Shown: piece by piece, positions 1 through 9,688 of the stretch | Layout: the number at the start of each line of letters is the position of its first letter | Position numbering within the stretch: position 1 is the stretch's first letter | Notes under the pieces: model-generated | What the model saw: the letters and a program-made list of their open reading frames with translations, nothing else | What the model was told of the DNA's origin: nothing | Databases searched by the model: none | Made by a program: the position numbers and the translations under genes | NCBI RefSeq assembly: GCF_000152705.1 | Contig: NZ_CH672413.1 | Location: 930,001-994,000 of the forward strand | Length of the DNA stretch: 64,000 bases | Direction of reading: 5' to 3' | From: Janibacter sp. HTCC2649 | GTDB taxonomy: Bacteria > Actinomycetota > Actinomycetes > Actinomycetales > Dermatophilaceae

Positions 1-1
1 A

Positions 2-442
2 TCAGAGCCGTCCCCTGGGTGCGCCGAGCTTGATGGCCCGCCAGTGGGGAGACGCGTGGAAAGCGCCACCGGAGTGCAGACCCGCGGTCGCGGCTGCTTC
101 GTCGATCTCGGCGGCGTCGACTGCGCCGTCCTTGGCGTCCTTGGGTGTGAGAGCCACGACGAAGCCGCCCTCGGCGAGAACTCCGACGAGATCGACGAGC
201 GCATCGGTGAGGTCGCCGTCGTCGGCGCGCCACCAGAAGACGACCGCGTGGGCCTCCCCGGTGTAGTCCTCGTCCTCGAGGTCGGATCCGATGACGTCCT
301 CGACGGCGAAGCGGAAGTCGTCGTCGACGTCGTCGTCCCAGCCGAACTCCTGCACGATCTGCTCGGCGGCAAAGCCGAGGCGCTCGACGGCACCTGAGCC
401 GTCAGGCCCGGCTTCGGCGGGCGGTGGTGCAGCGGTGTTCAC
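2..442 (-). CDS. DUF3052 family protein
   Basis: Encodes 146 residues from a GTG start at 442; the stop lies at the very edge of the window. The sequence is acidic (a run of Asp near residues 35-43, GWDDDVDDDF) and has the compact look of the actinobacterial DUF3052 family, whose biochemical role is not known. Members of this family sit next to aceE in mycobacteria, and aceE is only 2.3 kb away here on the other strand, which supports the assignment. It follows the upstream membrane protein gene by 7 bases, so it is probably the last gene of a three-gene minus-strand operon. No signal peptide, membrane segment or catalytic motif is visible. Function unknown. Confidence 0.8.
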   Translation of the reverse strand: MNTAAPPPAEAGPDGSGAVERLGFAAEQIVQEFGWDDDVDDDFRFAVEDVIGSDLEDEDYTGEAHAVVFWWRADDGDLTDALVDLVGVLAEGGFVVALTPKDAKDGAVDAAEIDEAAATAGLHSGGAFHASPHWRAIKLGAPRGRL

Positions 443-449
443 GGTGGGG

Positions 450-2069
450 CTACCTCTCGTCGTGGATGTCTGGAGTCACTAGTTGACTAGGAAGATCGTC
501 GCTGGTGCAAGCGGTTCTCGACATTTGCCGGGCATCACGCGCTCTGGCGGCCTCGTCACGGAGGAATTCCGTGGCGGTCTGGAGGTCGAGATGAGGCACC
601 ATCACGTCGACGGGCCCCGGGGTCGAGACCAGCGTGACACCTGCGAGGTCGAGGCGCCGGTCCAGGGGTCCCTGGGCGAGAGTGAGCGACTGAACTCGGG
701 CGTGCGGCATGACCGAGACGCGGCGCGACAGGCGGCCGGCGCGGACCATGACCGAGTGCGGCGACACGGCAAAGCCCGACCGCCGCCAACTCAGCCAGTC
801 GAACCTCCTGGCCCGGGGCGACACGAGGGTCCAGCCGCCGTCGGTCCCGTCTCCGAGAGCGGCGCGTCGCAGGTCGGCCTCGGAGAGGGCCGGATCGAGG
901 AGGATGAGGACGTCCAGCGCCTGGTCGAGCGTCCCGACGCGAAGCACCGTGGTCTCGTCGTCGTCATCGCCCGCAGAGTCATGGGCGATCCCGGCGACAT
1001 TGACCTTGACCCGCCACCAACCGAGCGGTCGCCACCACAGCGGCTGCACCATCCCGACCGCCTGGATGCGGTGGAGCGGGACGGTCGTCGTCCGCTTGTC
1101 GGTGAGCCCGTGCTGGATCCGCACCGACGTGCCGGTGTCGGCGAGATGGAAGTTGCCGTGCTTGAGCAGCTCCCCGACGCGGTTGACCGCGATACCGAAG
1201 GCGATGGGCCCGAGGGCCGGAAGCGCGATCGCGGCACCGGTGAGCGCCTCGAACCTCGATCCGTAGGCCGCGAGCGCAACGCTCCCGGCCAGCAGGGCCA
1301 TGACGCCGAGGAAGATCGTTCCGCCGTGGAGGATCGTCGCGACGAAGAGGCGCGAGTTCGGCACGCGCAGCACCTCGCGCCCCTCATCGGTGCCGAACGA
1401 CCTGGGCTGGTCGAGGGCTTGGGCACCCACGTCGTCCGTGACACCGTCAGCGCCCACCGAGCGGGCCGGAGCTGCCTCGTCACGACGGCCGGCGAGGGCG
1501 AGGAGCTCACCGCGGACCTGGTCGGCGCGACCCGCACTGAGGAAGGCGAGCTTGAGCTGGGAGTCGCCGCCACCTGCGGACTGGACGATGACCTGGGACA
1601 GGCCGGTGATCTGCGCGAGCAGGGGCCGGCTGATCTCGATGGCCTGGACCCGCTCGAGAGGCACCTGGCGGTGCTCGCGGAAGATCCATCCCTTGCGGAA
1701 CTCGATCTGCCCGTCAGCCACGCGGAACTTCGCGAACCGCCACGAGAGCCAGCCCAGGAGACCAACCACACCGAGGACGGTGAGGAGGACGGCACCGGCG
1801 ATGAGCGAGTGGTCGAACAGCACCCCGAGACCTTCACGAAGGCCCTGGTCTGTCCCGTCGTCTCCACCACTGTCCCCGCCACCCAACGAACGGAAGATGT
1901 CGTCGACGAACTGCGTCGCGGCATACCCGAGGACCGCAATGCCGGCCACACCGAAACGCAAGAAGGGCGACAACGGGTGCAGGTGTTGCCACTCGTGCAG
2001 CTCGAGGTCGCGCCCTGCCGAGGTCGACACGTCGGCAGGAGTCTGAGGAGCTGAATCGGGTTGTGTCAC
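450..2069 (-). CDS. PH domain (YdbT-like) membrane protein
   Basis: 539-residue membrane protein with two pairs of hydrophobic segments (about residues 38-60 and 90-112, then about 245-300) alternating with three stretches that resemble the bacterial PH domain bPH2/DUF304 (for example FRVADGQIEFRKGWIFRE near residue 113 and the VPLHRIQAV region near 335). This is the YdbT layout. The start is a GTG whose triplet overlaps the TGA stop of the upstream gene (GTGA), so the two are translationally coupled. In Bacillus the YdbS/YdbT pair affects resistance to bacteriocin-like peptides; whether that holds here is unknown. Confidence 0.85.
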   Translation of the reverse strand: MTQPDSAPQTPADVSTSAGRDLELHEWQHLHPLSPFLRFGVAGIAVLGYAATQFVDDIFRSLGGGDSGGDDGTDQGLREGLGVLFDHSLIAGAVLLTVLGVVGLLGWLSWRFAKFRVADGQIEFRKGWIFREHRQVPLERVQAIEISRPLLAQITGLSQVIVQSAGGGDSQLKLAFLSAGRADQVRGELLALAGRRDEAAPARSVGADGVTDDVGAQALDQPRSFGTDEGREVLRVPNSRLFVATILHGGTIFLGVMALLAGSVALAAYGSRFEALTGAAIALPALGPIAFGIAVNRVGELLKHGNFHLADTGTSVRIQHGLTDKRTTTVPLHRIQAVGMVQPLWWRPLGWWRVKVNVAGIAHDSAGDDDDETTVLRVGTLDQALDVLILLDPALSEADLRRAALGDGTDGGWTLVSPRARRFDWLSWRRSGFAVSPHSVMVRAGRLSRRVSVMPHARVQSLTLAQGPLDRRLDLAGVTLVSTPGPVDVMVPHLDLQTATEFLRDEAARARDARQMSRTACTSDDLPSQLVTPDIHDER

Positions 2070-2569
2070 AGGCCCGCTCGCTGAGCCTCGCCGCGCGCGG
2101 CCAGGCGTCCCCGCAGCGCTTCGGCCTCATCGACAGGCAGCCCCGGCAGCGTTCCACCGCTCTCGGGTGAAGCGGTGTGGAACTCGCACGACGCGATGCC
2201 ACGCGAGCGCATCAGCGGTCCGGACTCGACGTCGATGTACTGGAGGCGGCCGTAGGGGATGCTCACGAGCGAACGGAACAGGCGCCCCTTGCGGATGACG
2301 ATCTCGTCGGGCAGTTCGATCCAGGTGATGGCCGACACCTGCCGCACGATGAGCCACGCGCCCCAGCCGAGGAACACTGCGGCCACGGCGGCGCCGATCC
2401 AGAACCAGGGCGACACGAGCACGGCCAGGACGATGAACGCCACGAGGAAAGGCACGAGCCACACGAAGAGCGTGATGAGACGCACCGTGCGCAGCGCAGG
2501 ACTCACGGGACGCCACGGCAGCTCGTCGCCCCGAAGGGTCACAGCGGCCGGGTCGAGCGGAGTGGTCAT
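2066..2569 (-). CDS. PH domain (YdbS-like) membrane protein
   Basis: 167 residues from the ATG at 2569; a longer in-frame reading exists upstream, but its sequence is not protein-like and runs into the aceE promoter region. Two hydrophobic segments (about residues 25-75, [18 protein letters not shown] then [19 protein letters not shown]) are followed by one PH-like domain containing [19 protein letters not shown]. This is the usual YdbS partner of a YdbT protein, and the next gene downstream is that partner, overlapping by 4 bases. The two likely form a membrane complex. The gene is divergent from aceE with 130 bases between. Confidence 0.85.
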   Translation of the reverse strand: MTTPLDPAAVTLRGDELPWRPVSPALRTVRLITLFVWLVPFLVAFIVLAVLVSPWFWIGAAVAAVFLGWGAWLIVRQVSAITWIELPDEIVIRKGRLFRSLVSIPYGRLQYIDVESGPLMRSRGIASCEFHTASPESGGTLPGLPVDEAEALRGRLAARGEAQRAGL

Positions 2570-2699
2570 GGGGCCAGCCTGCCATTCGACCCCGGGGTGC
2601 CTGCCATGTGAACCCGACTGTGACCGCCACCACTTCCAGTGGAAGGATGGATCACTCGGCCCCACCGGGTCGGATCCGCAAGCAAGAAGGAGCATCGTC

Positions 2700-5465
2700 G
2701 TGACGTTTCGCGAGGAAGCCGGTCCAATTCTCAATGGCCTTCCCAGCAGCCTCACCGACATCGACCCCGAGGAGACCTCGGAGTGGTTGGCATCGCTTGA
2801 CCAGGTGATCGACGAGGGTGGCCGCAAGCGGGCCCGCTACCTCATGCTGCGCCTGCTCGAGCGGGCGCGCGAGAGCCAGATCGGTGTTCCCTCCCTCACG
2901 GCAACGGACTACGTCAACAGCATCGACCAGGAGCAAGAGCCCTGGTTCCCCGGTGACGAAGAGGTCGAGCGGCAGTACCGCCGGTGGATCCGGTGGAACG
3001 CCGCCGTCATGGTCCACCGCGCGCAGCGACCCGGTGTCTCGGTCGGTGGCCACATCTCCACCTACGCCTCCGCGGCCACGCTCTACGAAGTCGGCATGAA
3101 CCACTTCTTCCGCGGCCAGGACCACCCCGGTGGCGGTGACCAGATCTTCTACCAGGGCCACGCCTCCCCCGGCATGTACGCCCGCAGCTTCCTCGAGGGC
3201 CACCTCAGCGAGACCGACCTCGACGGATTCCGCCAGGAGAAGAGCCACATCGTCGACGGCAAGATCCGGGCGCTGTCGTCCTACCCGCACCCGCGGATGA
3301 TGCCGGACTACTGGCAGTTCCCGACGGTGTCGATGGGCATCGGCCCGATGAACGCGATCTACCAGGCGCAGTTCAACAAGTACCTCCAGAACCGCGGCAT
3401 CAAGGACACCTCCGAGCAGCGCGTGTGGGCCTTCCTCGGCGACGGCGAGATGGACGAGCCCGAATCCCGTGGTCTGCTCCAGCTCGCGGCCAACGAGGAG
3501 CTCGACAACCTCACCTTCGTCGTCAACTGCAACCTGCAGCGCCTCGACGGCCCGGTCCGCGGCAACGGCAAGATCATCCAGGAGCTCGAGGCGTTCTTCC
3601 GCGGTGCGGGCTGGAACGTCGTCAAGGTCATCTGGGGCCGTGGCTGGGACCCGCTGCTCGCGGCCGACCGCGACCACGCCCTGCGGCACATCATGAACAC
3701 GACGACCGACGGTGACTACCAGACGTTCCGCGCCAACGACGGTGCCTACGTCCGCGAGGAGTTCTTCGGTCGCGACCCGCGCACCCGCAAGATGGTCGAG
3801 AACCTCACCGACGAGCAGATCTGGCACGACCTGCAGCGCGGTGGCCACGACTACCGCAAGGTCTTCGCCGGCTACCAGGCCGCGGTCAACCACACCGGTC
3901 AGCCGACCGTCGTCCTCGCCCACACGATCAAGGGCTACGGCCTGGGCAAGGGCTTCGCCGGTCGCAACGCGACGCACCAGATGAAGAAGATGTCGGTCGA
4001 CGACCTCAAGGGCTTCCGCGACCAGCTGCGGCTCCCCATCACCGACGCGCAGATCGAGGAGAACCCGTACCAGCCGCCGTACTTCCACCCCGGCGAGAAC
4101 GACTCGACGCTCGACTACATGCTCGAGCGTCGCCGGGCACTCGGTGGCTCGATCCCCCAGCGACGCAGCAAGTACACCCAGCTCTCGCTCCCCGGGGACG
4201 AGGCCTACGCCCAGGTTCGCAAGGGCTCCGGCAAGCAGACCATCGCGACGACCATGGCGTTCGTCCGACTGCTCAAGGACCTCATGCGCGACAAGGAGTT
4301 CGGCAAGCGGATCGTGCCGATCATCCCCGACGAAGCTCGCACGTTCGGCATGGACTCGTTCTTCCCGACGCTGAAGATCTACAACCCCCACGGGCAGAAC
4401 TACACCCCCGTCGACCACGACCTGATGCTCAGCTATCGCGAGTCGGTGTCCGGGCAGATCCTGCACGCCGGCATCAACGAGGCCGGGTCCGTGGCGGCGT
4501 TCACGGCAGCGGGTTCGAGCTACTCGACGCACGGCGAGCCGATGATCCCGATCTACGTCTTCTACTCGATGTTCGGGTTCCAGCGCACCGGTGACTCCAT
4601 CTGGGCGGCCGCCGACCAGCTGAGCCGCGGCTTCCTCATCGGGGCCACGGCGGGTCGCACCACACTGACCGGCGAGGGCACCCAGCACGCGGACGGACAC
4701 TCGCCGCTGCTGGCCTCGACGAACCCCGGTGTCATCACCTACGACCCGGCCTACGGCTACGAGATCGCGCACATCATGCGCGAGGGCCTGCGACGGATGT
4801 ATGGCGAGACGCCCGAGAACGTCATCTTCTACATCACCGTCTACAACGAGCCCAACGTGCAGCCGAAGGAGCCCGAGGACCTCGACATCGACGGTCTCCT
4901 GCGAGGGATGTACCTCCTCGAGAAGGCCGACACCTCCGGCTGGACCCACACCCCGGCCCGCGCGCAACTCATGGCGTCCGGCGTCGGTGTGCCGTGGGCA
5001 CTCGAGGCCAAGCGCCTCCTCGCCGACCACTGGGGTGTTGCGGCCGACGTCTGGTCCGTGACCTCTTGGGGCGAGCTGCGGCGTGACGGTCTCGCGGCGG
5101 ACGAGGAGGCCTTCCTCCACCCCGAGAACGAGACCCGAGTGCCCTACGTGACGCAGAAGCTCAAGGACGTCGAGGGCCCCGTGCTCGCGACCTCCGACTA
5201 CATGCGTGCGGTGCCCGACCAGATCGCGCAGTACGTCCCCGGCGAGTTCCACTCGCTCGGCACCGACGGCTTCGGTTTTGCCGACACGCGTCCGGCGGCA
5301 CGGCGCTTCTTCCACGTCGACGGCCCCTCGCTGGCGGTGCGCACCCTCCAGGTGCTCGCTGCCCGTGGCGAGATCGCCGCCGACATCCCGGGCAAGGCTG
5401 CCGAGAAGTACGACCTGCTCGACGTCCGCGCCGGCACGAGCGGCAACGAGGGCGGCGACAGCTAA
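2700..5465 (+). CDS. aceE: pyruvate dehydrogenase E1 component (homodimeric)
   Basis: 921 residues of the homodimeric AceE type that decarboxylates pyruvate and passes the acetyl group to lipoyl-E2, feeding acetyl-CoA to the TCA cycle and lipid synthesis. The thiamine-diphosphate motif is clear ([10 protein letters not shown] followed by [16 protein letters not shown]). Length matches actinobacterial AceE (about 900-930). The start is GTG 2700, preceded by AAGGAG with good spacing; the frame stays open for another 440 bases upstream, but that part overlaps the divergent gene and is not conserved-looking. No E2 or E3 gene is adjacent, as is normal in actinobacteria. It ends just before a 23-bp perfect hairpin. 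Confidence 0.97.
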   Translation: MTFREEAGPILNGLPSSLTDIDPEETSEWLASLDQVIDEGGRKRARYLMLRLLERARESQIGVPSLTATDYVNSIDQEQEPWFPGDEEVERQYRRWIRWNAAVMVHRAQRPGVSVGGHISTYASAATLYEVGMNHFFRGQDHPGGGDQIFYQGHASPGMYARSFLEGHLSETDLDGFRQEKSHIVDGKIRALSSYPHPRMMPDYWQFPTVSMGIGPMNAIYQAQFNKYLQNRGIKDTSEQRVWAFLGDGEMDEPESRGLLQLAANEELDNLTFVVNCNLQRLDGPVRGNGKIIQELEAFFRGAGWNVVKVIWGRGWDPLLAADRDHALRHIMNTTTDGDYQTFRANDGAYVREEFFGRDPRTRKMVENLTDEQIWHDLQRGGHDYRKVFAGYQAAVNHTGQPTVVLAHTIKGYGLGKGFAGRNATHQMKKMSVDDLKGFRDQLRLPITDAQIEENPYQPPYFHPGENDSTLDYMLERRRALGGSIPQRRSKYTQLSLPGDEAYAQVRKGSGKQTIATTMAFVRLLKDLMRDKEFGKRIVPIIPDEARTFGMDSFFPTLKIYNPHGQNYTPVDHDLMLSYRESVSGQILHAGINEAGSVAAFTAAGSSYSTHGEPMIPIYVFYSMFGFQRTGDSIWAAADQLSRGFLIGATAGRTTLTGEGTQHADGHSPLLASTNPGVITYDPAYGYEIAHIMREGLRRMYGETPENVIFYITVYNEPNVQPKEPEDLDIDGLLRGMYLLEKADTSGWTHTPARAQLMASGVGVPWALEAKRLLADHWGVAADVWSVTSWGELRRDGLAADEEAFLHPENETRVPYVTQKLKDVEGPVLATSDYMRAVPDQIAQYVPGEFHSLGTDGFGFADTRPAARRFFHVDGPSLAVRTLQVLAARGEIAADIPGKAAEKYDLLDVRAGTSGNEGGDS

Positions 5466-5476
5466 GACCACCCCGA

Positions 5477-5533
5477 CTTCGTGCCCGAGACGGACAGCCG
5501 AGCCCCGCGAGGCTGTCCGTCTCGGGCACGAAG
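5477..5533. repeat. dispersed palindromic element, copy A (terminator-like)
   Basis: Perfect 23-bp inverted repeat (arms 5477-5499 and 5511-5533, starting CTTCGTGCCCGAGACGG) with an 11-base loop, lying between aceE and the convergent response regulator gene. The arm sequence recurs at 9604, 48059 and 52669. Position suggests a bidirectional terminator, although there is no long T run; the shared sequence suggests a mobile or conserved repeat family. Confidence 0.85.
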
Positions 5534-5563
5534 ACGCAAACTTGGGTATGCCGCCCGCTCGCC

Positions 5564-6217
5564 TCAGCCGATGAGGCCGAGTCTGCGGGCGGTCGCCACG
5601 GCTCCCGTGCGCGAGTCCGCTTCGAGCTTGCCGAAAAGGTGGCGCAGGTGGGTCTTCACCGTCGCGCGGCTGATGAAGAGCTGCTTGGCGATCTCGTCGT
5701 TGGACAGGCCCTCGCCGACGAGAACGAGGACCTCGCGTTCGCGTTCACTCAGGGGCCGCTGACCGACACGCATCGTCTCGACGACACGTTGGGTGAGCTG
5801 GGCCGACAGCACCGTCTCACCGACGGCGGCCGCTCGGATCGCGGCGATGATCTCGTCGGGCAGGGCGTCCTTGAGCAGGTAGCCCGCCGCCCCCGCCTCC
5901 ACGGCTCTGACAATGTCGGCGTCGTGGTCGAAGGTCGTGATGATGAGCACGGCCACGTCCGGGTGGGTCGCCCGCACAGCCCTGGTCACGCCCACCCCGT
6001 CGAGCCCGGCGCCGAGTCGCAGGTCGCTGAGCACGACGTCGGGAGAGGTCGATCCGACGAGTGCCAGGGCTTCGTCACCGTTGCCTGCTTCACCGACGAT
6101 CTCGATGCAGGGCGAGGCCGCGAGCAGGGTGCGCATGCCCGAGCGCACCACCGGGTGGTCGTCAACGATGAGCACCCGGATCGGGCTTTCGGGGTGGGTG
6201 ATGCCGGGCTCGGTCAT
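5564..6217 (-). CDS. LuxR/NarL-family response regulator
   Basis: 217-residue two-component response regulator. The receiver domain occupies about residues 13-130, with acidic pocket DD at 19-20, phospho-acceptor Asp65 (VVLSDLRLG) and the Lys near 115 (YLLKDALP). A LuxR-type helix-turn-helix follows at about 150-212 (LSEREREVLVLVGEGLSNDE, then ATVKTHLRHLFGKL). It lies immediately downstream of, and overlaps by 4 bases, the histidine kinase gene, so the pair is surely cognate. The target genes are unknown; the MMPL exporter gene 5' of the pair on the same strand is a plausible one. It ends convergent with aceE. Confidence 0.95.
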   Translation of the reverse strand: MTEPGITHPESPIRVLIVDDHPVVRSGMRTLLAASPCIEIVGEAGNGDEALALVGSTSPDVVLSDLRLGAGLDGVGVTRAVRATHPDVAVLIITTFDHDADIVRAVEAGAAGYLLKDALPDEIIAAIRAAAVGETVLSAQLTQRVVETMRVGQRPLSEREREVLVLVGEGLSNDEIAKQLFISRATVKTHLRHLFGKLEADSRTGAVATARRLGLIG

Positions 6218-7428
6218 CGAGCAGTCCCAAGCGGCAGGTGGGCCGAGAGGGCGGTGCCCTCCCCCGGCGCGGACTCGAGCACGAGGTCTCCCCCGAGCTC
6301 GCGCAACCGTGCCCTTGTCGACGGCAGGCCGTAGCCGCCATGGCTGTAGGCCCCCGCCCGCTCAGCCACCGCTTCGGGGTCGAAGCCCCGTCCGTCGTCG
6401 ACGACCTCGAGCAGGACACGGTCCTCGAGGCCAGAGAGGGTCACGACGACCCGGCCGGCGCCCGAGTGTGATCGGACATTGGCGAGGGCGCCTTGCGCAG
6501 TGCGCAGCAGCGCGACCTCGTTGGCGGTCGGCAGGTGCAGCGGCTCACCCTCGACTCTCAACTCCGTGGCTATGCCGGTCTCCCGCGAGAGCGTGTCGAC
6601 GATTCGTCCCAGCGCCTGCACCAAACCGCTGTCCGACAACGTTTTTGGCGCAAGGGCACTGACCACCTCACGCGCTTCGGTCAGGTTGCTGCTGGCCGTG
6701 GACTCGATCTGGGTGAGCAGGTCGGTGAGCCCCGCTTCACCCGCGACGACGGATCGCCCGCGGGCGAGCAGAACGATCGACGAGAAGCCCTGGGCGAGAG
6801 TGTCGTGGATGTCGCGCGACAGCCGTCCACGCTCCTGGAGGACGCCGGCTTCGCGTTGTGAGGACGCGAGCTCGTCGTGCAGGGCGGCCATCTCGTCCTG
6901 GGCCTTGACGAGTGAGTCGACGAGTCGTTGCCGCTCGATGGCGTCGCGCACGAGCTGGTGCTGGCCCCGGGACAGAGCGAAGGCGAAGAGGGCACCAATG
7001 GCCGGTCCGAGCGCCTCGGCGACTGTCAGCCCTCCGGTCTCGAACCAGGGACGCCAGATCACGACTGCGAGAACGCCGACGCTGATCACTACCGCCCACC
7101 GCACGGGGAAGAAGTGCGGGATGAGGAGCCACAGGCTGAAGGCCAGCCAGACATTCTCGGAGGACACGAGGACGAGGGCCAGCCAGCAGGCCACGAGTCC
7201 AAGCAGCCACCAACGGCCGTGGGTGCCAGCCACCGCCGACCCGGACGGATCGGTCGAGCGGGCACCCCACCGCAGGCCCACGGCATACCAGGCAAGAAGG
7301 GCGACGGCAGCGACGACCAGCGGGACGCGAGGAGCGCCGGTCGACCAGGAACGCGTCACGCAGACGGCGGCCAGCACCCCGAAGAGGATGTGCTGGACCA
7401 CCGTCAGCGTGCGCATGACGCGGTGCAT
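6214..7428 (-). CDS. sensor histidine kinase (HisKA_3, NarL-type)
   Basis: 404 residues. The N-terminal half has about five or six hydrophobic segments (roughly residues 8-125), so the sensor is membrane-embedded with little extracytoplasmic sequence. A coiled linker (about 165-200) leads into a HisKA_3 dimerisation domain with phospho-accepting His208 (RLSRDIHDTLAQGFSS), then an HATPase domain with VVDDGRGFDP and GGYGLPSTRARLRELGG. This DesK/LiaS-like layout often senses membrane or envelope stress. It overlaps its response regulator gene by 4 bases and begins only 15 bases after the MMPL gene ends, so all three may be co-transcribed. Confidence 0.93.
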   Translation of the reverse strand: MHRVMRTLTVVQHILFGVLAAVCVTRSWSTGAPRVPLVVAAVALLAWYAVGLRWGARSTDPSGSAVAGTHGRWWLLGLVACWLALVLVSSENVWLAFSLWLLIPHFFPVRWAVVISVGVLAVVIWRPWFETGGLTVAEALGPAIGALFAFALSRGQHQLVRDAIERQRLVDSLVKAQDEMAALHDELASSQREAGVLQERGRLSRDIHDTLAQGFSSIVLLARGRSVVAGEAGLTDLLTQIESTASSNLTEAREVVSALAPKTLSDSGLVQALGRIVDTLSRETGIATELRVEGEPLHLPTANEVALLRTAQGALANVRSHSGAGRVVVTLSGLEDRVLLEVVDDGRGFDPEAVAERAGAYSHGGYGLPSTRARLRELGGDLVLESAPGEGTALSAHLPLGTAR

Positions 7429-7443
7429 GTCGGCGACGCTACT

Positions 7444-9531
7444 TCAGCCGACCGGAGCGAGGTCCGAAGGCTGGGGCTGTGCCGTCACTGCTTCGATCTG
7501 CGGAGGACGCGTCGGCCACCAGACCCGGTCTCCGAGGAGTCCGAAGACCCCGGGGACGAGCACGGTGCGGACGAGGAACGTGTCGATGACGACGCCGAGC
7601 CCGACGATGAGGCCAAGCTGACCCAGCGCCACGAGCGGCAGCACTCCCAGCGCGGCGAAGACGGCAGCGAGCACCAGCCCTGCACTCGTGATGACGGCTC
7701 CGGTGCCAGCCACCGCGCGCACCATCCCGGGCCGGGTGCCATGGACGACAGCCTCGGAGCGGGCACGGTGGACGAGGAAGATCGTGTAGTCGATCCCGAG
7801 GGCCACGAGGAAGAGGAACGACAGCAGCGGGACCTGGAGGTCGAGGGCCGGCCAGTCGAGGAGGTGTCGACCGATCCATGAGCCGGCGCCGATCGTCGCG
7901 AGGGCGCTGACGATGTTGACCCCGAGGAGGACCATCGGCGCGACGAGCGAACGGGTCAGCGCGACGAGGACCAGCGCATTGACGAGCAGGATGAGCGGCA
8001 CGATGAGCATCAGGTCGCGGCTGTTGCCGTCGCGGGCGTCGAGGTCGACGGCCTGCTGACCACCGACGACGGCATCGGCTCCGGGCACGGCATGGGCCGC
8101 CGAGCGCACGGTCTCCACCGTCTCCCGTGCGGTCGCGGTGCCAGGGTCAGCCTGTGTGATGACGCTGATCCGCGCGAGTGGGGTCGCACCGGGTGTCGTG
8201 CCCTCGATCGGCCGAACAGAGTCGACTCCGGGGAGGCTCGACAGGGCAACCGTCACCGCATCGACGCGGTCGGCATTCGTCACCACGGTGAGTGGCTGAG
8301 CCGCACCCGCCGGGAAGTGCTGGCTCAGCACCTCGAGCCCGGTGGCCGACTCGGACGCGACACGGAACTGTTCGGTCTGAGCGAGGCCGACTTTGGTCCC
8401 TGCGAGTCCGGCCGCGAGCACGCCGAGGACGAGCAGTCCCGATGCCACGACGGCGGCGGGGCGACGCATGACGGCTCCGGCGACCGAACCCCACAGGGAG
8501 GAAGCGTGTTCATCGGTGCGATCGACGACGGGCACCATCGGCCAGAAGATCCGGCGCCCGGTGACCGCGAGCGCCGCAGGGAGCAGAGTGAGCACGGCAA
8601 CGAGAGCGACGACGAGGCCGAGCGCAGTGGCCAAGCCAAGTCCGCGAGTGCCGGGGATGACGGCGAGTGCCAAGGTGGCCAGGGCCACGACGACGGTGGC
8701 GTTGCTCGCGACGATGGCGGGCACGGTGGCGCGCCATGCTTGGGCGAGAGCGATCCGGTGGTCCGGCTCGTGACGAAGTTTCTCGCGGTAACGCGAGATG
8801 AGCAGCATCGCGTAGTTCGTGCCCGCACCGAAGACGAGGACGCTGACGATGCCGGCGTCGAAGGAGAGGTCCGCGGCCGAGCCGAGCGCCTTGGTGAGGA
8901 CGGTGGCCAATTGATCGGCGAGGCCGACGACGATGACGGGGACGAGCCAGAGGATGGGCGAGCGATAGGTCAGCAGGAGGAGCAGGGCCACCACTGCGAT
9001 CGTCACCAGGAGCAGGGTGATGTTGGCGCCGTCGAAGGCCTGAGCGATGTCGGCGCCAAAGGCCGGGCCGCCCGTGACGAGGACCGACATGCCGGCAGGT
9101 GTCTGGGCCCGCACGAGCTCACGAAGGTGGGTGATCGTGTCGGCGTTCGCGCCGTTGTCGTCCGAGGCGACCAGGGGAACCTGGACCAGTGCCGCCCGCC
9201 CGTCACCCGAGGTCACCGCCGGGGTGGCCGGATGGCCGTCGACCGGGGGCAGGGACTGTCCGAGGGCGGTCAACGCGGTCGTTTCAGCGTCGGTCACCAC
9301 GGCCCCGTCGTCACGGGTTGCAACGACCAGGACGCTCTGGATGTCGGCGCTGGGGAACTGCTTCACCAGGTCGGCGACGCGTGCCGACTCCGAGGTGGTC
9401 GGAGCCGCGGAGGCCCGAGGTGGCGCCTGCGCCGCGCCGAGTCCGCCCATGATGCCGAGGCTGAGGAGGAGGCCGAGAGCGAGGGTGATCCAGGCTCCCC
9501 GGCGGGAGGTGAGAGCAGAGATGAGGGCCAT
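7444..9531 (-). CDS. MMPL/RND-family transporter
   Basis: 695-residue integral membrane protein with the MMPL duplication: an N-terminal segment, an extracytoplasmic domain (about residues 35-170), a block of five hydrophobic helices with the charged DAGIVSVLVFGAGTNYAMLL stretch, then a repeat of the same plan with GIDYTIFLVHRARSE in the second half. These acidic/aromatic transmembrane motifs are the proton-relay signature of MMPL exporters. Actinobacterial relatives export lipids or drugs across the cell membrane; the substrate here cannot be told from sequence. It lies directly upstream of the two-component genes on the same strand. Confidence 0.93.
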   Translation of the reverse strand: MALISALTSRRGAWITLALGLLLSLGIMGGLGAAQAPPRASAAPTTSESARVADLVKQFPSADIQSVLVVATRDDGAVVTDAETTALTALGQSLPPVDGHPATPAVTSGDGRAALVQVPLVASDDNGANADTITHLRELVRAQTPAGMSVLVTGGPAFGADIAQAFDGANITLLLVTIAVVALLLLLTYRSPILWLVPVIVVGLADQLATVLTKALGSAADLSFDAGIVSVLVFGAGTNYAMLLISRYREKLRHEPDHRIALAQAWRATVPAIVASNATVVVALATLALAVIPGTRGLGLATALGLVVALVAVLTLLPAALAVTGRRIFWPMVPVVDRTDEHASSLWGSVAGAVMRRPAAVVASGLLVLGVLAAGLAGTKVGLAQTEQFRVASESATGLEVLSQHFPAGAAQPLTVVTNADRVDAVTVALSSLPGVDSVRPIEGTTPGATPLARISVITQADPGTATARETVETVRSAAHAVPGADAVVGGQQAVDLDARDGNSRDLMLIVPLILLVNALVLVALTRSLVAPMVLLGVNIVSALATIGAGSWIGRHLLDWPALDLQVPLLSFLFLVALGIDYTIFLVHRARSEAVVHGTRPGMVRAVAGTGAVITSAGLVLAAVFAALGVLPLVALGQLGLIVGLGVVIDTFLVRTVLVPGVFGLLGDRVWWPTRPPQIEAVTAQPQPSDLAPVG

Positions 9532-9603
9532 GTCTCGACGGTAGGAATTCGACCCTCACCACCGCCTCCGCCCAGCATCAACCTTTCGGCCGATGAGGGA
9601 GCC

Positions 9604-9675
9604 ACTTCGTGCCCGAAACGGACACGCTCGGTCGGCCGAAGGCCTCCCTCAGCGTGTCCGTTTCGGGCACGAAGT
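9604..9675. repeat. dispersed palindromic element, copy B (terminator-like)
   Basis: Perfect 25-bp inverted repeat (arms 9604-9628 and 9651-9675, core TTCGTGCCCGAAACGGACAC) with a 22-base loop that itself holds GGCCGAAGGCC. It sits between the start of the MMPL gene and the end of the phosphodiesterase gene. Arms match copy A over about 17 bases; the loop palindrome recurs in inverse orientation in copy D. Confidence 0.85.
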
Positions 9676-9688
9676 CGAACTGCAGGTC

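Noticed and set aside
2259-2699. N-terminal extension of aceE
   Set aside because: It overlaps the divergent PH-domain gene and the promoter region; GTG 2700 has a proper AAGGAG site.
2652-5471. 939-codon open frame antisense to aceE
   Set aside because: The protein is a Val/Leu/Asp/Arg-rich shadow with no motif, caused by the third-position GC bias of aceE; the plus-strand product has full AceE motifs.
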